From positions 1-64,000 of the forward strand of contig NZ_CANLOB010000025.1 in NCBI RefSeq assembly GCF_947492815.1: a stretch of DNA of 64,000 nt, read 5' to 3'. The translations under genes and the position numbers were made by a program. Below are positions 9,106 through 18,148 of this stretch, piece after piece. The first letter of the stretch is position 1. Every line of letters starts with the position of its first letter. Under the pieces are notes generated by a model. That model saw only the letters and a program-made list of their open reading frames with translations. It made no database searches and was not told the DNA's origin. Source of the DNA: an uncultured Dokdonia sp. Its GTDB lineage: Bacteria > Bacteroidota > Bacteroidia > Flavobacteriales > Flavobacteriaceae.

Positions 9106-9119
9106 TAAAAAAGTAGTGA

Positions 9120-11069
9120 ATGTCTAAAGAAACAAAAAATACCCCCCCGACTAATAAACCTAAATTCAGTAATTATTGGATTTATGGATTGATTGTAGTC
9201 ATTTTTATCGCTATTAGTATGTTTAGTGGTAACGGAGGTTTTGGAGAACCTAAGAAAATAAATAACTCAGAATATACGCAATACCTTAGAGATGGAGATG
9301 TTGAGTTAGTATTTATTGTAACAAATAGAAAAGAAGCTAAGATCTTCTTAACTCCAGAAGCAAAACAGAAAGAAATACATAAGAAAAAGAAAGGAAGTCA
9401 GTTAATGCCAAAATCACAAGGTGTAGCTGATTACGTGATTAGCTATGTAGATGATGGTAATTTTGCTGAATCTTTTGATGAAGCAAAAGAAGAATATAGC
9501 TTGGCTACAATAAGAGATGCGGACGAAGAGTATAGTTTCTTTGATATGATAGTTCCTATGTTGCCTATTATACTTATTGTAGGAATCTGGATTTTTATTA
9601 TGAGACGTATGTCAGCTGGTTCTGGTGGAGGTCCTGGAGGCCAGATTTTTAATATTGGTAAATCAAAAGCAAAGCTTTTTGACGAAAAAGTAGATGTAAA
9701 AACATCATTCAAAGATGTAGCTGGTCTAGAAGGAGCAAAAGAAGAAGTACAAGAAATTGTAGATTTTCTTAAAAATCCAGAAAAGTATACAAGCTTAGGA
9801 GGTAAAATTCCAAAAGGAGCATTATTAGTAGGGCAGCCAGGAACAGGTAAAACATTACTAGCAAAAGCGGTAGCAGGTGAGGCAAAAGTTCCATTCTTTT
9901 CTTTGTCAGGATCTGATTTTGTAGAAATGTTTGTAGGGGTTGGGGCTTCTCGTGTGAGAGATTTATTTAAGCAAGCTAAAGAAAAATCACCAGCGATTAT
10001 TTTTATAGATGAGATTGATGCGATAGGTAGAGCTCGTGGTAAAAATAATTTTTCAGGCTCTAATGATGAGAGAGAAAATACATTAAATCAGTTATTAACT
10101 GAGATGGATGGTTTTGGCACCAATACAAATGTAATTGTATTAGCTGCTACTAACAGAGCTGATGTCTTGGATAAAGCATTAATGAGAGCAGGAAGATTTG
10201 ATAGACAAATTTATGTAGATCTTCCAGATGTTAGAGAACGTAAAGAGATATTTGAAGTGCACTTACGTCCTTTAAAGAAAATAGATGACGAGTTAGATAT
10301 TGACTTTTTAGCAAAACAAACGCCAGGTTTCTCTGGGGCAGATATAGCCAATGTTTGTAATGAAGCCGCTTTAATTGCTGCTCGTAAAGGAAATAAAGCT
10401 GTAGGAAAACAAGATTTCTTAGATGCAGTAGATAGAATAGTAGGAGGTCTTGAAAAGAAAAATAAAATCATTACCCCAGAAGAGAAGAAAGCTATTGCTT
10501 ATCATGAGGCTGGACATGCTACTGTAAGTTGGATGCTTGAGCATGCGGCACCATTAGTAAAAGTTACAATAGTTCCTAGAGGACAATCATTAGGGGCAGC
10601 TTGGTATCTTCCAGAAGAACGTCTTATTGTTCGCCCTAAACAGATGCTTGATGAAATGTGTGCTGCATTAGGAGGTAGAGCTGCTGAGGAAGTCATTTTT
10701 AATGAAATATCTACAGGGGCACTTAGTGATCTTGAAAAGGTGACAAAGCAAGCACGTATGATGGTTACGGTATATGGACTTAATGATAAGGTAGGAAATC
10801 TTACATATTATGATTCTTCAGGTCAATCAGAATATAATTTTAGTAAACCATATAGTGAGAAAACAGCAGAGTTAATTGATAAAGAAATATCTGCTATTAT
10901 AGAAGAGCAATATCAAAGAGCTATTGATTTACTTAAAGAAAATAAAGAAAAATTGAGCCAATTGGCCGACCTTCTTCTTGATAAAGAAGTCATCTTTAAA
11001 GATAACTTATTGGAGATTTTTGGAGATCGTCCTTTTGGAAAGAAAGAAGATGTTGAAGTAATTGCATAA
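9120..11069 (+). CDS. ftsH: ATP-dependent zinc metalloprotease FtsH
   Basis: 649 residues. The layout is two membrane helices (about 19-36 and 142-160) around a periplasmic domain, AAA+ module with Walker A 'GQPGTGKT' (about 238-245), Walker B 'IIFIDEIDAIG', second region of homology 'AATNRADVLDKALMRAGRFDR', then the protease with zinc motif 'HEAGH' (about 461-465). FtsH hexamers degrade unassembled membrane proteins and regulators such as LpxC; lpxK is in the same region but not linked. Its zinc ligands are intact, unlike two other zinc-family proteins here. The N-terminus contains a run of seven C bases, in frame. A strong terminator follows. Confidence 0.97.
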   Translation: MSKETKNTPPTNKPKFSNYWIYGLIVVIFIAISMFSGNGGFGEPKKINNSEYTQYLRDGDVELVFIVTNRKEAKIFLTPEAKQKEIHKKKKGSQLMPKSQGVADYVISYVDDGNFAESFDEAKEEYSLATIRDADEEYSFFDMIVPMLPIILIVGIWIFIMRRMSAGSGGGPGGQIFNIGKSKAKLFDEKVDVKTSFKDVAGLEGAKEEVQEIVDFLKNPEKYTSLGGKIPKGALLVGQPGTGKTLLAKAVAGEAKVPFFSLSGSDFVEMFVGVGASRVRDLFKQAKEKSPAIIFIDEIDAIGRARGKNNFSGSNDERENTLNQLLTEMDGFGTNTNVIVLAATNRADVLDKALMRAGRFDRQIYVDLPDVRERKEIFEVHLRPLKKIDDELDIDFLAKQTPGFSGADIANVCNEAALIAARKGNKAVGKQDFLDAVDRIVGGLEKKNKIITPEEKKAIAYHEAGHATVSWMLEHAAPLVKVTIVPRGQSLGAAWYLPEERLIVRPKQMLDEMCAALGGRAAEEVIFNEISTGALSDLEKVTKQARMMVTVYGLNDKVGNLTYYDSSGQSEYNFSKPYSEKTAELIDKEISAIIEEQYQRAIDLLKENKEKLSQLADLLLDKEVIFKDNLLEIFGDRPFGKKEDVEVIA

Positions 11070-11093
11070 ACTTTTCTTTAATAATAGAATTAA

Positions 11094-11130
11094 AACTTGA
11101 TTTAATTTATCGTTAAATCAAGTTTTTTTA
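11094..11130 (+). terminator. Terminator after ftsH
   Basis: Stem AACTTGATTTAA / TTAAATCAAGTT followed by a seven-T run, 24 bases after the ftsH stop. The end merges into a possible -7 box (TATATTTG, 11129-11136) for the next operon. Confidence 0.88.
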
Positions 11131-11168
11131 TATTTGAAGAACTTGTACGCTCGAATCTAAATCTCACC

Positions 11169-11783
11169 ATGAGTCTATTTAGAAAATTATTTAAAAAAGA
11201 ATCTAAATCAGACGGCCCTCGTTCAGATAAAAATCATGACGAGCGCAGTAAGTATATGCCTGATGTTCACACACCTGCTGATGAGCGTTTCACGAAAAAT
11301 TTCATTCTTAATGGAGGTAAATTTCTATACGCTGTTAACTTAGAGGAACTCAAAGGTAATTTTGATGACATCTTATTAGAAAATGACTGGTATGAACAAA
11401 AGTCATTTTGCTTCGACAAACATTTAGAAGATACGTTTAAAGGGTATAATCTTGAATTTACACAAGATAGAGATGCTTCATTTTTCTTGACAACGTGTGA
11501 GAGTCTTATTGCGGACAATGGATCCATTCTTGTAAGTTCACATCAATTAAAAGAGTTAAAACTTCAAGAGTTTCCTAAAGCAATGATTGTTTTTGCAACT
11601 ACAAGTCAAATAGTAAATAACATTGGAGAAGGATTACGACTCATTAAAAATAGAAATAAGGGGAACATTCCTAGTAATATTACAACAATAAAACATTTTG
11701 AAACCGATGAAGATGAAAAAGACTTTATGTCTTATGGAAGCAGTACAAAAAATTTATATTTGTTACTGTTAGAAGATTTGTAG
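11169..11783 (+). CDS. LUD (LutC/YkgG-type) domain protein
   Basis: 204 residues. It resembles the stand-alone LUD proteins found just downstream of ftsH in many flavobacteria. 'LLENDWYEQKSFCF' and the glycine-rich 'IADNGSILVSS' look like the family. LUD proteins of the Lut complex help oxidise lactate, but there are no lutA or lutB partners here and the iron-sulfur cysteines of LutB are absent, so a lactate role is not supported. It is the first gene of a tight four-gene run with cdsA, psd and the acyl-CoA-binding protein (2-base gap to cdsA), hinting at a link to lipid synthesis (inference). Confidence 0.75.
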   Translation: MSLFRKLFKKESKSDGPRSDKNHDERSKYMPDVHTPADERFTKNFILNGGKFLYAVNLEELKGNFDDILLENDWYEQKSFCFDKHLEDTFKGYNLEFTQDRDASFFLTTCESLIADNGSILVSSHQLKELKLQEFPKAMIVFATTSQIVNNIGEGLRLIKNRNKGNIPSNITTIKHFETDEDEKDFMSYGSSTKNLYLLLLEDL

Positions 11784-11784
11784 T

Positions 11785-12621
11785 ATGCGTGAAGTTTTAA
11801 TAAGAGGACTTTCTGGATTATTGTATGTAGCATTCTTGTTACTTGCTATCTTTTCATGGGAAATTAGTTATTTGTTATTGATATTTGTCTTTGGATGTAT
11901 CTGCATGTATGAGTACTTAAAACTTGTAAAGATAAAGTCATACGTTCCTTATCTTCTTTTGGTGGTAACTGTCGTTGTTTTTTGTTATCTCATACCTTCT
12001 AATTACATAGCGCTTGGCTACACAAAACCAACAAACCATATAACACTTGTTTTTCTGTCTATTACTATTATGACAAATTTATATCTTATTAAAAATTTAA
12101 TAAGACCTTCGGAGCGTTATATTACGGTAGCACAGAAATATATTTATTTACTTTTTTACATTATTGGCGGTTTTGTATTCACGATTATATTACCTTCATA
12201 CAGAGGAGAATATACATCATATTTAGTAGCTAGTGTGTTTGCCTTGATATGGATAAATGATACCTTTGCTTTTATTGTTGGAAAAAGTATAGGAAAACAT
12301 AAACTCTTAGAACGCATATCCCCTAAAAAAACAGTAGAAGGATTCTTGGGAGGACTTGTGTTTTCTTGTATTGCTAGTATATTTATTTATAAATTTACGG
12401 AGCTATTAAGTATTCAATTATGGATTACGGTAGCGATAGTTACTTCTGTGTTTGGAACGTTAGGAGATTTAATTCAATCACAGCTTAAACGCCAAGCAGG
12501 CGTAAAAGATAGTGGGCAATTGATGCCAGGACATGGCGGTATATATGATAGACTCGATAGTATCATTTTTGCAAGTCCATTTATTTATTTGTTTTTAATA
12601 GTATTAGATTATGTTTCATAA
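11785..12621 (+). CDS. cdsA: Phosphatidate cytidylyltransferase
   Basis: 278 residues with about seven or eight membrane helices. The C-terminal signature runs 'SQLKRQAGVKDSGQLMPGHG' and then 'GIYDRLDS', with the acidic and basic residues needed for CTP and metal binding; an earlier 'SPKKTVEGFLGG' is also typical. It makes CDP-diacylglycerol from phosphatidate and CTP in the inner membrane, the common precursor of phosphatidylserine and phosphatidylglycerol. It overlaps the downstream psd gene by 11 bases, so translation is probably coupled. Confidence 0.95.
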   Translation: MREVLIRGLSGLLYVAFLLLAIFSWEISYLLLIFVFGCICMYEYLKLVKIKSYVPYLLLVVTVVVFCYLIPSNYIALGYTKPTNHITLVFLSITIMTNLYLIKNLIRPSERYITVAQKYIYLLFYIIGGFVFTIILPSYRGEYTSYLVASVFALIWINDTFAFIVGKSIGKHKLLERISPKKTVEGFLGGLVFSCIASIFIYKFTELLSIQLWITVAIVTSVFGTLGDLIQSQLKRQAGVKDSGQLMPGHGGIYDRLDSIIFASPFIYLFLIVLDYVS

Positions 12622-13261
12622 AGAAGGAAGTAAAATTATTGCTATTGCATTAGGTCTTTTTACGATAGGACTATTAACTGCAAATCGATTTTTAGAGAAA
12701 GGATGGCTATTTTATTTAATAGCAACAACCCTTGTTGTATTATTGATACTTATTCTTCAATTTTTTAGAAACCCTAGTCGTATAGCTCCAAATGATGAGG
12801 GTGTTATTGTCTCTCCTGTAGATGGTAAAGTAGTAGTGATAGAAGAGGTGTTTGAAAAAGAATATTTTAAAGATAAGCGTTTGCAGGTATCCGTTTTTAT
12901 GTCGCCACTTAATGTGCATGTAACAAGATATCCTGGCGCAGGTGATGTTACTTTTAGTAAATATCATCCAGGAAAATACTTAGTTGCCTGGCATCCTAAG
13001 GCGAGTGAAGAAAACGAACGTACAACCGTAGTTGTCAAGACGGAAAAATTCGGAGAAGTAATGCATAGGCAAATAGCAGGGGCATTAGCCAAACGTATTG
13101 TAAACTACGCAGAAGAAGGGGAAGTTGTTACACAGGGTGGTGAAAGTGGTTTTATAAAATTTGGATCTCGTGTAGATATCTATTTACCTGTTGGAACCAA
13201 AATAGCCGTTGCCCTAAATCAAAAAGTAAAAGGAGCATCATCAATAATAGCAACCGTATAA
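12611..13261 (+). CDS. psd: Phosphatidylserine decarboxylase, short (type II-like) form
   Basis: 216 residues. Two N-terminal hydrophobic segments are followed by 'SPVDGKVVVIEEV', 'MSPLNVHVTRYPGAG' and the self-cleavage region 'GESGFIKFGSRVDIYLP'. In this the Gly-Ser bond is the site where the proenzyme splits to make the pyruvoyl cofactor. It converts phosphatidylserine to phosphatidylethanolamine, the major lipid of Gram-negative membranes. It overlaps cdsA at its start and its TAA shares one base with the ATG of the next gene, consistent with coupled translation of a phospholipid operon. Confidence 0.93.
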   Translation: MFHKEGSKIIAIALGLFTIGLLTANRFLEKGWLFYLIATTLVVLLILILQFFRNPSRIAPNDEGVIVSPVDGKVVVIEEVFEKEYFKDKRLQVSVFMSPLNVHVTRYPGAGDVTFSKYHPGKYLVAWHPKASEENERTTVVVKTEKFGEVMHRQIAGALAKRIVNYAEEGEVVTQGGESGFIKFGSRVDIYLPVGTKIAVALNQKVKGASSIIATV

Positions 13262-13527
13262 TGGAAAAGGAAGCGCTCCATACTGCATTTTGGGAGGCTT
13301 TTAAAAAAGTAGGAGAGGCTAAACAAGAGTTTCCGCCTGATGTACTGTTGAGATTTTATGCGCTTTATAAACAGGCTACACAAGAAAATACCTTCAGTTA
13401 TCAAAAAGGAGAACATGAATTGGTAAGTGCTTTTAAAATGAATGCATTGTTACAAGTTAAATCAATGACAAGTGACGAAGCAAAAATAGCTTATATAACC
13501 ATCGCTAATGAATACTTGAGCAAATAA
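13261..13527 (+). CDS. Acyl-CoA-binding protein
   Basis: 88 residues with the four-helix ACBP fold. Conserved 'FYALYKQAT' holds the tyrosines and lysine that contact the acyl-CoA head group, and the C-terminal half has 'EAKIAYITIANEY'. ACBP proteins carry long-chain acyl-CoA in the cytosol; they are common in eukaryotes and patchy in bacteria. Here the canonical 'KWDAW' stretch is replaced by 'HELVSAFKMNALLQV', so this is a divergent member. The ATG overlaps the psd stop codon by one base (TAATG), placing it in the phospholipid operon, which fits a lipid-carrier role. Confidence 0.82.
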   Translation: MEKEALHTAFWEAFKKVGEAKQEFPPDVLLRFYALYKQATQENTFSYQKGEHELVSAFKMNALLQVKSMTSDEAKIAYITIANEYLSK

Positions 13528-13557
13528 TAGTGTTAAGTATTTGAGTATGTGAAAAAC

Positions 13558-13592
13558 AAAAAAACGCTTATAGAATTATAAGCGTTTTTTTG
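13558..13592. terminator. Bidirectional terminator between the phospholipid operon and valS
   Basis: Stem AAAAAAACGCTTATA / TATAAGCGTTTTTTT with loop GAAT. It lies between two convergent genes and can serve both. Confidence 0.92.
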
Positions 13593-13612
13593 TTTTTCAA
13601 AGAGTTGTAAGA

Positions 13613-16246
13613 TTAAGATAAACTCTTTAACCTTTTTTCTAAGGTTTCAATTTTTGCTTCAGCATCGGCTTGTTTTTGTTTCTCAATGGCAACTACTTTT
13701 TCAGGAGCATTATTCACAAAACGTTCATTGCTTAGTTTTTTAGAAACAGATTGTAAGAAGCCTTTTGTGTATTTTAATTCCTCTTCAATTTTAGCAATTT
13801 CTGCTTCTACATCTATCTCTTCTTCAAATGGAATAAAATATTCATTAGATTTTACTCTGAAAGAAAGTGCACCTTCTAAAGGAGTATCAGTAATGGTGTA
13901 ATCTGTTACGTTTCCTAAATTTAAAATCAGTGTATCTAAGCTGCTTGATATTTTTTCATTAAGTATGGCGTGAAGCTCTATAGATTCATGGTTTGGTATA
14001 TTTTTACTTTTCTTAGCTCTTCTAATACCAGAAATTACTTGAGATGTATATTCAAAGTCGGTTATGATTTTTTTATCAAAAGTTTCTTGTGCAGGCCAAT
14101 GATTTATAATTAATGCCTCTTCAGGAGTACGATCAACGATTGTTTGCCAAATTTCTTCAGATGCAAAAGGAATAAATGGATGTAGAATACGCAAGTTGTT
14201 TTCTAGTGCTTCGATAACAGCATTATATGTTTTTCGATCTATGGGCTGTTGATATCCCGGTTTTACACTTTCTAATAACCATCCACAAAAGTCATCCCAC
14301 ACTAATTTATATGTTGCCATTAAAGCATCACTAATGCGGTATTTCGAAAAATGGTCTTCTATTTCTGCAAGTGTTTGATGAAAACGCGCCGTATACCATT
14401 CTAGACCTTTTACGCTAGATTCCGGTTGTTTTAGTGAGTCATCTATTTCCCATCCTTTAATTAATCGGAAAGCGTTCCAGATTTTATTTATAAACTTCTT
14501 TCCTTGATCACATAGTTCTTCATCAAACATGAGGTCATTTCCAGCAGCACTACTTAATAGCAGTCCTACACGTACCCCATCGGCTCCATAATTTTCGATG
14601 AGTTTTAATGCATCAGGAGAATTTCCTAATGACTTAGACATTTTACGACGTTGCTTGTCGCGTACCAACCCTGTTAAGTATACATTTTCAAATGGACGTT
14701 GATCTGTATATTCATAGCCAGCAATAATCATACGAGCCACCCAGAAAAATAAAATATCTGGACCCGTTACCAAATCATTGGTAGGGTAGTAGTATTTAAA
14801 TTCTTCATTGTCAGGATTACGTACACCATCAAAAACGCTCATAGGCCATAACCAAGAAGAAAACCATGTATCTAGCGCATCTTCGTCCTGGCGCAAGTCT
14901 GTAAGCTGTAGGTTTTCATTCTGGGTACGCTTTCGCGAAAGCGTTAACGCCTCCGCAGCAGTTTCGGCTACTACAAAATCTTCTTTCCCGTCTCCATAAT
15001 AATATGCAGGGATTTGCTGTCCCCACCATAATTGACGAGAGATATTCCAGTCACGAATATTGTCCATCCAGTGACGATACGTGTTTTCAAACTTTTTAGG
15101 AAATAACTTTACATCGCCTGTTTCTAAAACCGCTTTCAGTGCTGGTTTTACCAAATCTTCCATCTTTAAAAACCATTGGTCTGAAAGTCTTGGTTCTATG
15201 ACTACTTTTGTACGCTCTGATGTTCCTACTTTATTAGTATGGGTTTCTGTTTTTACAAGATGTCCTTTTTCTTCTAGTTCTTTTTTGATGTTCTTACGAC
15301 ATTCAAATCGATCTTGACCTTCGTAATGAAGTCCAAAACTATTAAGGGATGCGTCTTCATGAAAAATGTCTATTACTTCTAAGTTGTGTTTGTCACCTAA
15401 TACTTTATCATTTTCGTCATGAGCAGGCGTTACTTTTAAGCACCCTGTTCCAAACTCAATGTCTACATATTCATCTTCAATGATAGGAATCACACGACCA
15501 CAAATAGGAACAATCGCTTTTTTACCTTTTAGGTGTGTAAAACGTTCGTCATTTGGATTGATACAGATGGCAGTATCACCAAAAATTGTTTCTGGACGTG
15601 TCGTAGCGATTGTTAAGAAGTCTTCAGAACCTTCTATTTTATAATTTAAATAATATAGGGTTCCTTGTCTTTCTTCATGGATCACTTCTTCGTCAGAAAG
15701 TGTTGTTTTTGCTTCAGGATCCCAATTTACCATACGATACCCTCTGTAGATAAGTCCTTTGTTATAAAGATCTACAAAAGTTTTAATAACCGCTTCAGAC
15801 ATATCTGGGTCCATTGTGAACTTAGTACGTTCCCAATCACAAGAAGCACCTAGTTTTTTAAGCTGTTCTAAAATAACGCCACCATACTCTTCTTTCCACT
15901 CCCAAGCATGCTTTAAAAACTCTTCACGGGTCAAGTCAGATTTTTTGATGCCTTGCTTTGCTAGTTTGGCAACTACCTTAGCTTCTGTCGCAATAGAAGC
16001 ATGATCAGTACCTGGTACCCAACATGCATTCAAACCTGTAAGACGTGCACGTCTTATTAACACGTCTTGAATCGTATTATTAAGCATATGTCCCATGTGT
16101 AATACACCTGTGACGTTAGGAGGAGGAATTACAATAGTGTATGGCTTTTTTTCATTAGGTGTTGAATGGAAGTAATTATGTTCCATCCAGTACGAATACC
16201 ACTTGTCTTCTACCTGTGAAGCGTCATATTTTGATGCTATGCTCAT
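13613..16246 (-). CDS. valS: Valyl-tRNA synthetase
   Basis: 877 residues. Class I motifs are 'HMGH' (in 'GVLHMGHMLNNTIQD') near residue 50 and 'KMSKSLGNSPD' near 540. The editing domain lies between with 'TTRPETIFGDTAICI'. The C-terminal 65 residues are the coiled coil that grips tRNA ('KIEEELKYTKGFLQSVSKKL'). A copy of the CGCTTTCGCGAAAGCG palindrome (14928-14943) is read here as Leu-Ser-Arg-Lys-Arg, between the editing domain and the return to the catalytic core. Single gene, convergent with the phospholipid operon. Confidence 0.97.
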   Translation of the reverse strand: MSIASKYDASQVEDKWYSYWMEHNYFHSTPNEKKPYTIVIPPPNVTGVLHMGHMLNNTIQDVLIRRARLTGLNACWVPGTDHASIATEAKVVAKLAKQGIKKSDLTREEFLKHAWEWKEEYGGVILEQLKKLGASCDWERTKFTMDPDMSEAVIKTFVDLYNKGLIYRGYRMVNWDPEAKTTLSDEEVIHEERQGTLYYLNYKIEGSEDFLTIATTRPETIFGDTAICINPNDERFTHLKGKKAIVPICGRVIPIIEDEYVDIEFGTGCLKVTPAHDENDKVLGDKHNLEVIDIFHEDASLNSFGLHYEGQDRFECRKNIKKELEEKGHLVKTETHTNKVGTSERTKVVIEPRLSDQWFLKMEDLVKPALKAVLETGDVKLFPKKFENTYRHWMDNIRDWNISRQLWWGQQIPAYYYGDGKEDFVVAETAAEALTLSRKRTQNENLQLTDLRQDEDALDTWFSSWLWPMSVFDGVRNPDNEEFKYYYPTNDLVTGPDILFFWVARMIIAGYEYTDQRPFENVYLTGLVRDKQRRKMSKSLGNSPDALKLIENYGADGVRVGLLLSSAAGNDLMFDEELCDQGKKFINKIWNAFRLIKGWEIDDSLKQPESSVKGLEWYTARFHQTLAEIEDHFSKYRISDALMATYKLVWDDFCGWLLESVKPGYQQPIDRKTYNAVIEALENNLRILHPFIPFASEEIWQTIVDRTPEEALIINHWPAQETFDKKIITDFEYTSQVISGIRRAKKSKNIPNHESIELHAILNEKISSSLDTLILNLGNVTDYTITDTPLEGALSFRVKSNEYFIPFEEEIDVEAEIAKIEEELKYTKGFLQSVSKKLSNERFVNNAPEKVVAIEKQKQADAEAKIETLEKRLKSLS
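14928..14943. repeat. CGCTTTCGCGAAAGCG palindrome inside valS
   Basis: Perfect 16-base copy, next to a second small palindrome GCGTTAACGC. Read on the gene strand as Leu-Ser-Arg-Lys-Arg. Confidence 0.95.
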
Positions 16247-16428
16247 AGTTTGGTCTGATTATTGAATACTAATCAACAAAAGTACTGATAACAGTAGGAT
16301 TAATAAATAGTGTAGGTAAGATTTTTTAATGATAAAATATATTTAGTCTTATCAGTTGATTGTTGATATCATTTTTTGGTAACGGTCTTAATTCTAACTA
16401 TTTTTAGCGTCCTCAAATATTGGAAATT

Positions 16429-16815
16429 ATGAAAAAACTAATGTTATTGCTGTTTGTGGGTCTTATGACTATGACCGTAACAGCCCAAGAGAAAAAAGCC
16501 GCAATCACTTTTGAGAGTGATGTTGTAGACTATGGAGAGGTAGATTATGGATCAGATGGTGTACGTGAATTTAAATTTACAAATACTGGAAGTGAGAAGC
16601 TTATTATAGCTCGAGTATATTCAACGTGTGGATGTACAGTTCCTGAAAAACCAGAAGATCCGATTCAACCAGGCGAAAGCGGTGTTATAAAGGTAAAGTA
16701 TGATACAAAACGTGCTGGACCTATTAGAAAGACAATTACAGTATACTCAAATGCTTCTGAAATTCCTTATACGCTTAAAATAAAAGGCGTTGTAAAACCA
16801 CAAGCAGGAAAGTAA
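16429..16815 (+). CDS. DUF1573 secreted protein
   Basis: 128 residues from the ATG at 16429 (an upstream in-frame TTG at 16420 is less likely because the ATG gives a clean signal peptide, 'KKLMLLLFVGLMTMTVTAQE'). The mature part is one immunoglobulin-like DUF1573 domain with the family motif 'VDYGEVDYGSDGVREFKFTN', 'STCGCTVPE' and 'IKVKYDTKRAGPIRKTI'. DUF1573 proteins are abundant in Bacteroidota, in the periplasm or on the surface, and their function is not established. Expressed alone, ending in a terminator. Confidence 0.93.
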   Translation: MKKLMLLLFVGLMTMTVTAQEKKAAITFESDVVDYGEVDYGSDGVREFKFTNTGSEKLIIARVYSTCGCTVPEKPEDPIQPGESGVIKVKYDTKRAGPIRKTITVYSNASEIPYTLKIKGVVKPQAGK

Positions 16816-16835
16816 TAATCTAAAATTTTACACGC

Positions 16836-16870
16836 ATAAAGCCACTCAATGAGTGGCTTTATTGTTTTTA
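16836..16870 (+). terminator. Terminator after the DUF1573 gene
   Basis: Stem ATAAAGCCACTC / GAGTGGCTTTAT with loop AAT, followed by TGTTTTTA. Confidence 0.87.
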
Positions 16871-16917
16871 AATAGTACCGTTATTTTTTATAGGTATCGC
16901 CCTATTAAATACCAATA

Positions 16918-16925
16918 TAAATTTG
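16918..16925 (+). promoter_or_regulatory. Probable -7 box of the aminotransferase-murB operon
   Basis: TAAATTTG, 29 bases before the ATG at 16955, fits TAnnTTTG. I do not see a convincing TTG at the right distance upstream. Confidence 0.5.
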
Positions 16926-16954
16926 CATTTTTGTAACGCAAAAATAAAATTACT

Positions 16955-18145
16955 ATGCCAGCAATTTCTAATAAAGGGCAGATCATGCCACAATCTCCTA
17001 TACGTAAGTTAGTACCTTATGCAGAAGCTGCAAAAGCTCGAGGAGTACAAATACATCACCTTAATATAGGGCAACCAGATATTAAAACACCTCAAGTAGC
17101 ATTAGATGCTGTGAAGAGTAATGCGATAGAAGTGTTAGCATATTCACATAGTGCTGGTTTTGCTTCTTATAGAGAGAAACTTGCTGCATATTATAATAAA
17201 AATGGCATTACAGTAGATGCTGAAGATATCATTGTTACTACAGGAGGTTCAGAAGCCTTACTTTTTGCGATGGGAAGTGTGACTGATCCTGGTGATCAAA
17301 TCATTATTCCAGAACCTTTTTATGCAAACTACAATGGATTTGCAACTGCAAGTGGAGTAGACGTAGTACCTGTGATTTCTAATCTTGATTCAGGATTTGC
17401 ATTACCTCCAATAGCTGATTTTGAAAAACTAATTACTTCAAAAACAAAAGCCATTGTGATCTGTAATCCTGGAAATCCAACAGGATATTTATACAGCGAA
17501 GAAGAGATAAAACAATTAGCAGCACTCGTTAAAAAGCATGACTTGTTTTTAATTGCAGATGAGGTATACAGAGAGTTTGCCTATGATGGTTTAAAACATC
17601 ATTCTGTCATGACACAACGTGACATAGATGCGCATACCATTATGATAGATTCTGTGTCAAAACGTTATTCTATGTGTGGTGCACGTATTGGATGTATCGT
17701 AAGTAGAAATAAAGAATTAATTAGCACGGCAATGAAATTTGCACAGGCGCGCCTGAGTCCACCTACCTTTGCACAATTAGCAAGTGAAGCTGCTTTAGAG
17801 ACACCAACATCTTACTTTACAGATGTGATAGATGAATATGTTTCTAGACGTAATACATTAGTAGAAGGACTTGAAACAATACCAGGAGTGAAAGTGGCAA
17901 AACCTAAAGGTGCTTTTTATTGCATCGCAGAACTGCCAGTTCAAAATGCAGATACATTTGCACAATGGTTACTAGAAACATTCCAATTAGACGGTAAAAC
18001 GATTATGGTAGCACCAGCAGCTGGATTTTACTCTAGTGAAGGTGTAGGTCTTAATCAAGTACGTATAGCTTATGTGTTAGAAGAAAATCTATTAAAGGAA
18101 GCGGTAGAAATTTTACGAGAAGCATTGCAACAGTATAAAGACTAA
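16955..18145 (+). CDS. Class I/II pyridoxal-phosphate aminotransferase
   Basis: 396 residues with the aspartate-aminotransferase fold type I. 'NPGNPTGYLYSEEE' and 'IADEVYREFAYDG' lie in the cofactor pocket, the Schiff-base lysine is in 'SVSKRYSMCGARIG', and the substrate-binding arginine is in 'NQVRIAYVLEE'. It probably transfers amino groups between 2-oxoglutarate/glutamate and aspartate, aromatic or branched amino acids; sequence reading alone does not fix the substrate. It lies 3 bases upstream of murB, so they are co-transcribed. Confidence 0.9.
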   Translation: MPAISNKGQIMPQSPIRKLVPYAEAAKARGVQIHHLNIGQPDIKTPQVALDAVKSNAIEVLAYSHSAGFASYREKLAAYYNKNGITVDAEDIIVTTGGSEALLFAMGSVTDPGDQIIIPEPFYANYNGFATASGVDVVPVISNLDSGFALPPIADFEKLITSKTKAIVICNPGNPTGYLYSEEEIKQLAALVKKHDLFLIADEVYREFAYDGLKHHSVMTQRDIDAHTIMIDSVSKRYSMCGARIGCIVSRNKELISTAMKFAQARLSPPTFAQLASEAALETPTSYFTDVIDEYVSRRNTLVEGLETIPGVKVAKPKGAFYCIAELPVQNADTFAQWLLETFQLDGKTIMVAPAAGFYSSEGVGLNQVRIAYVLEENLLKEAVEILREALQQYKD

Positions 18146-18148
18146 TTA

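Noticed and set aside
9140..9152. Run of seven C in the ftsH N-terminus as a phase-variation tract
   Set aside because: It encodes in-frame Thr-Pro-Pro, is only seven bases, and a shift would kill an essential protease gene; single short tract is not enough.
11169..11783. LUD gene as part of a lactate-utilisation operon
   Set aside because: No LutA or LutB genes and no iron-sulfur cysteines nearby; neighbours are phospholipid genes.
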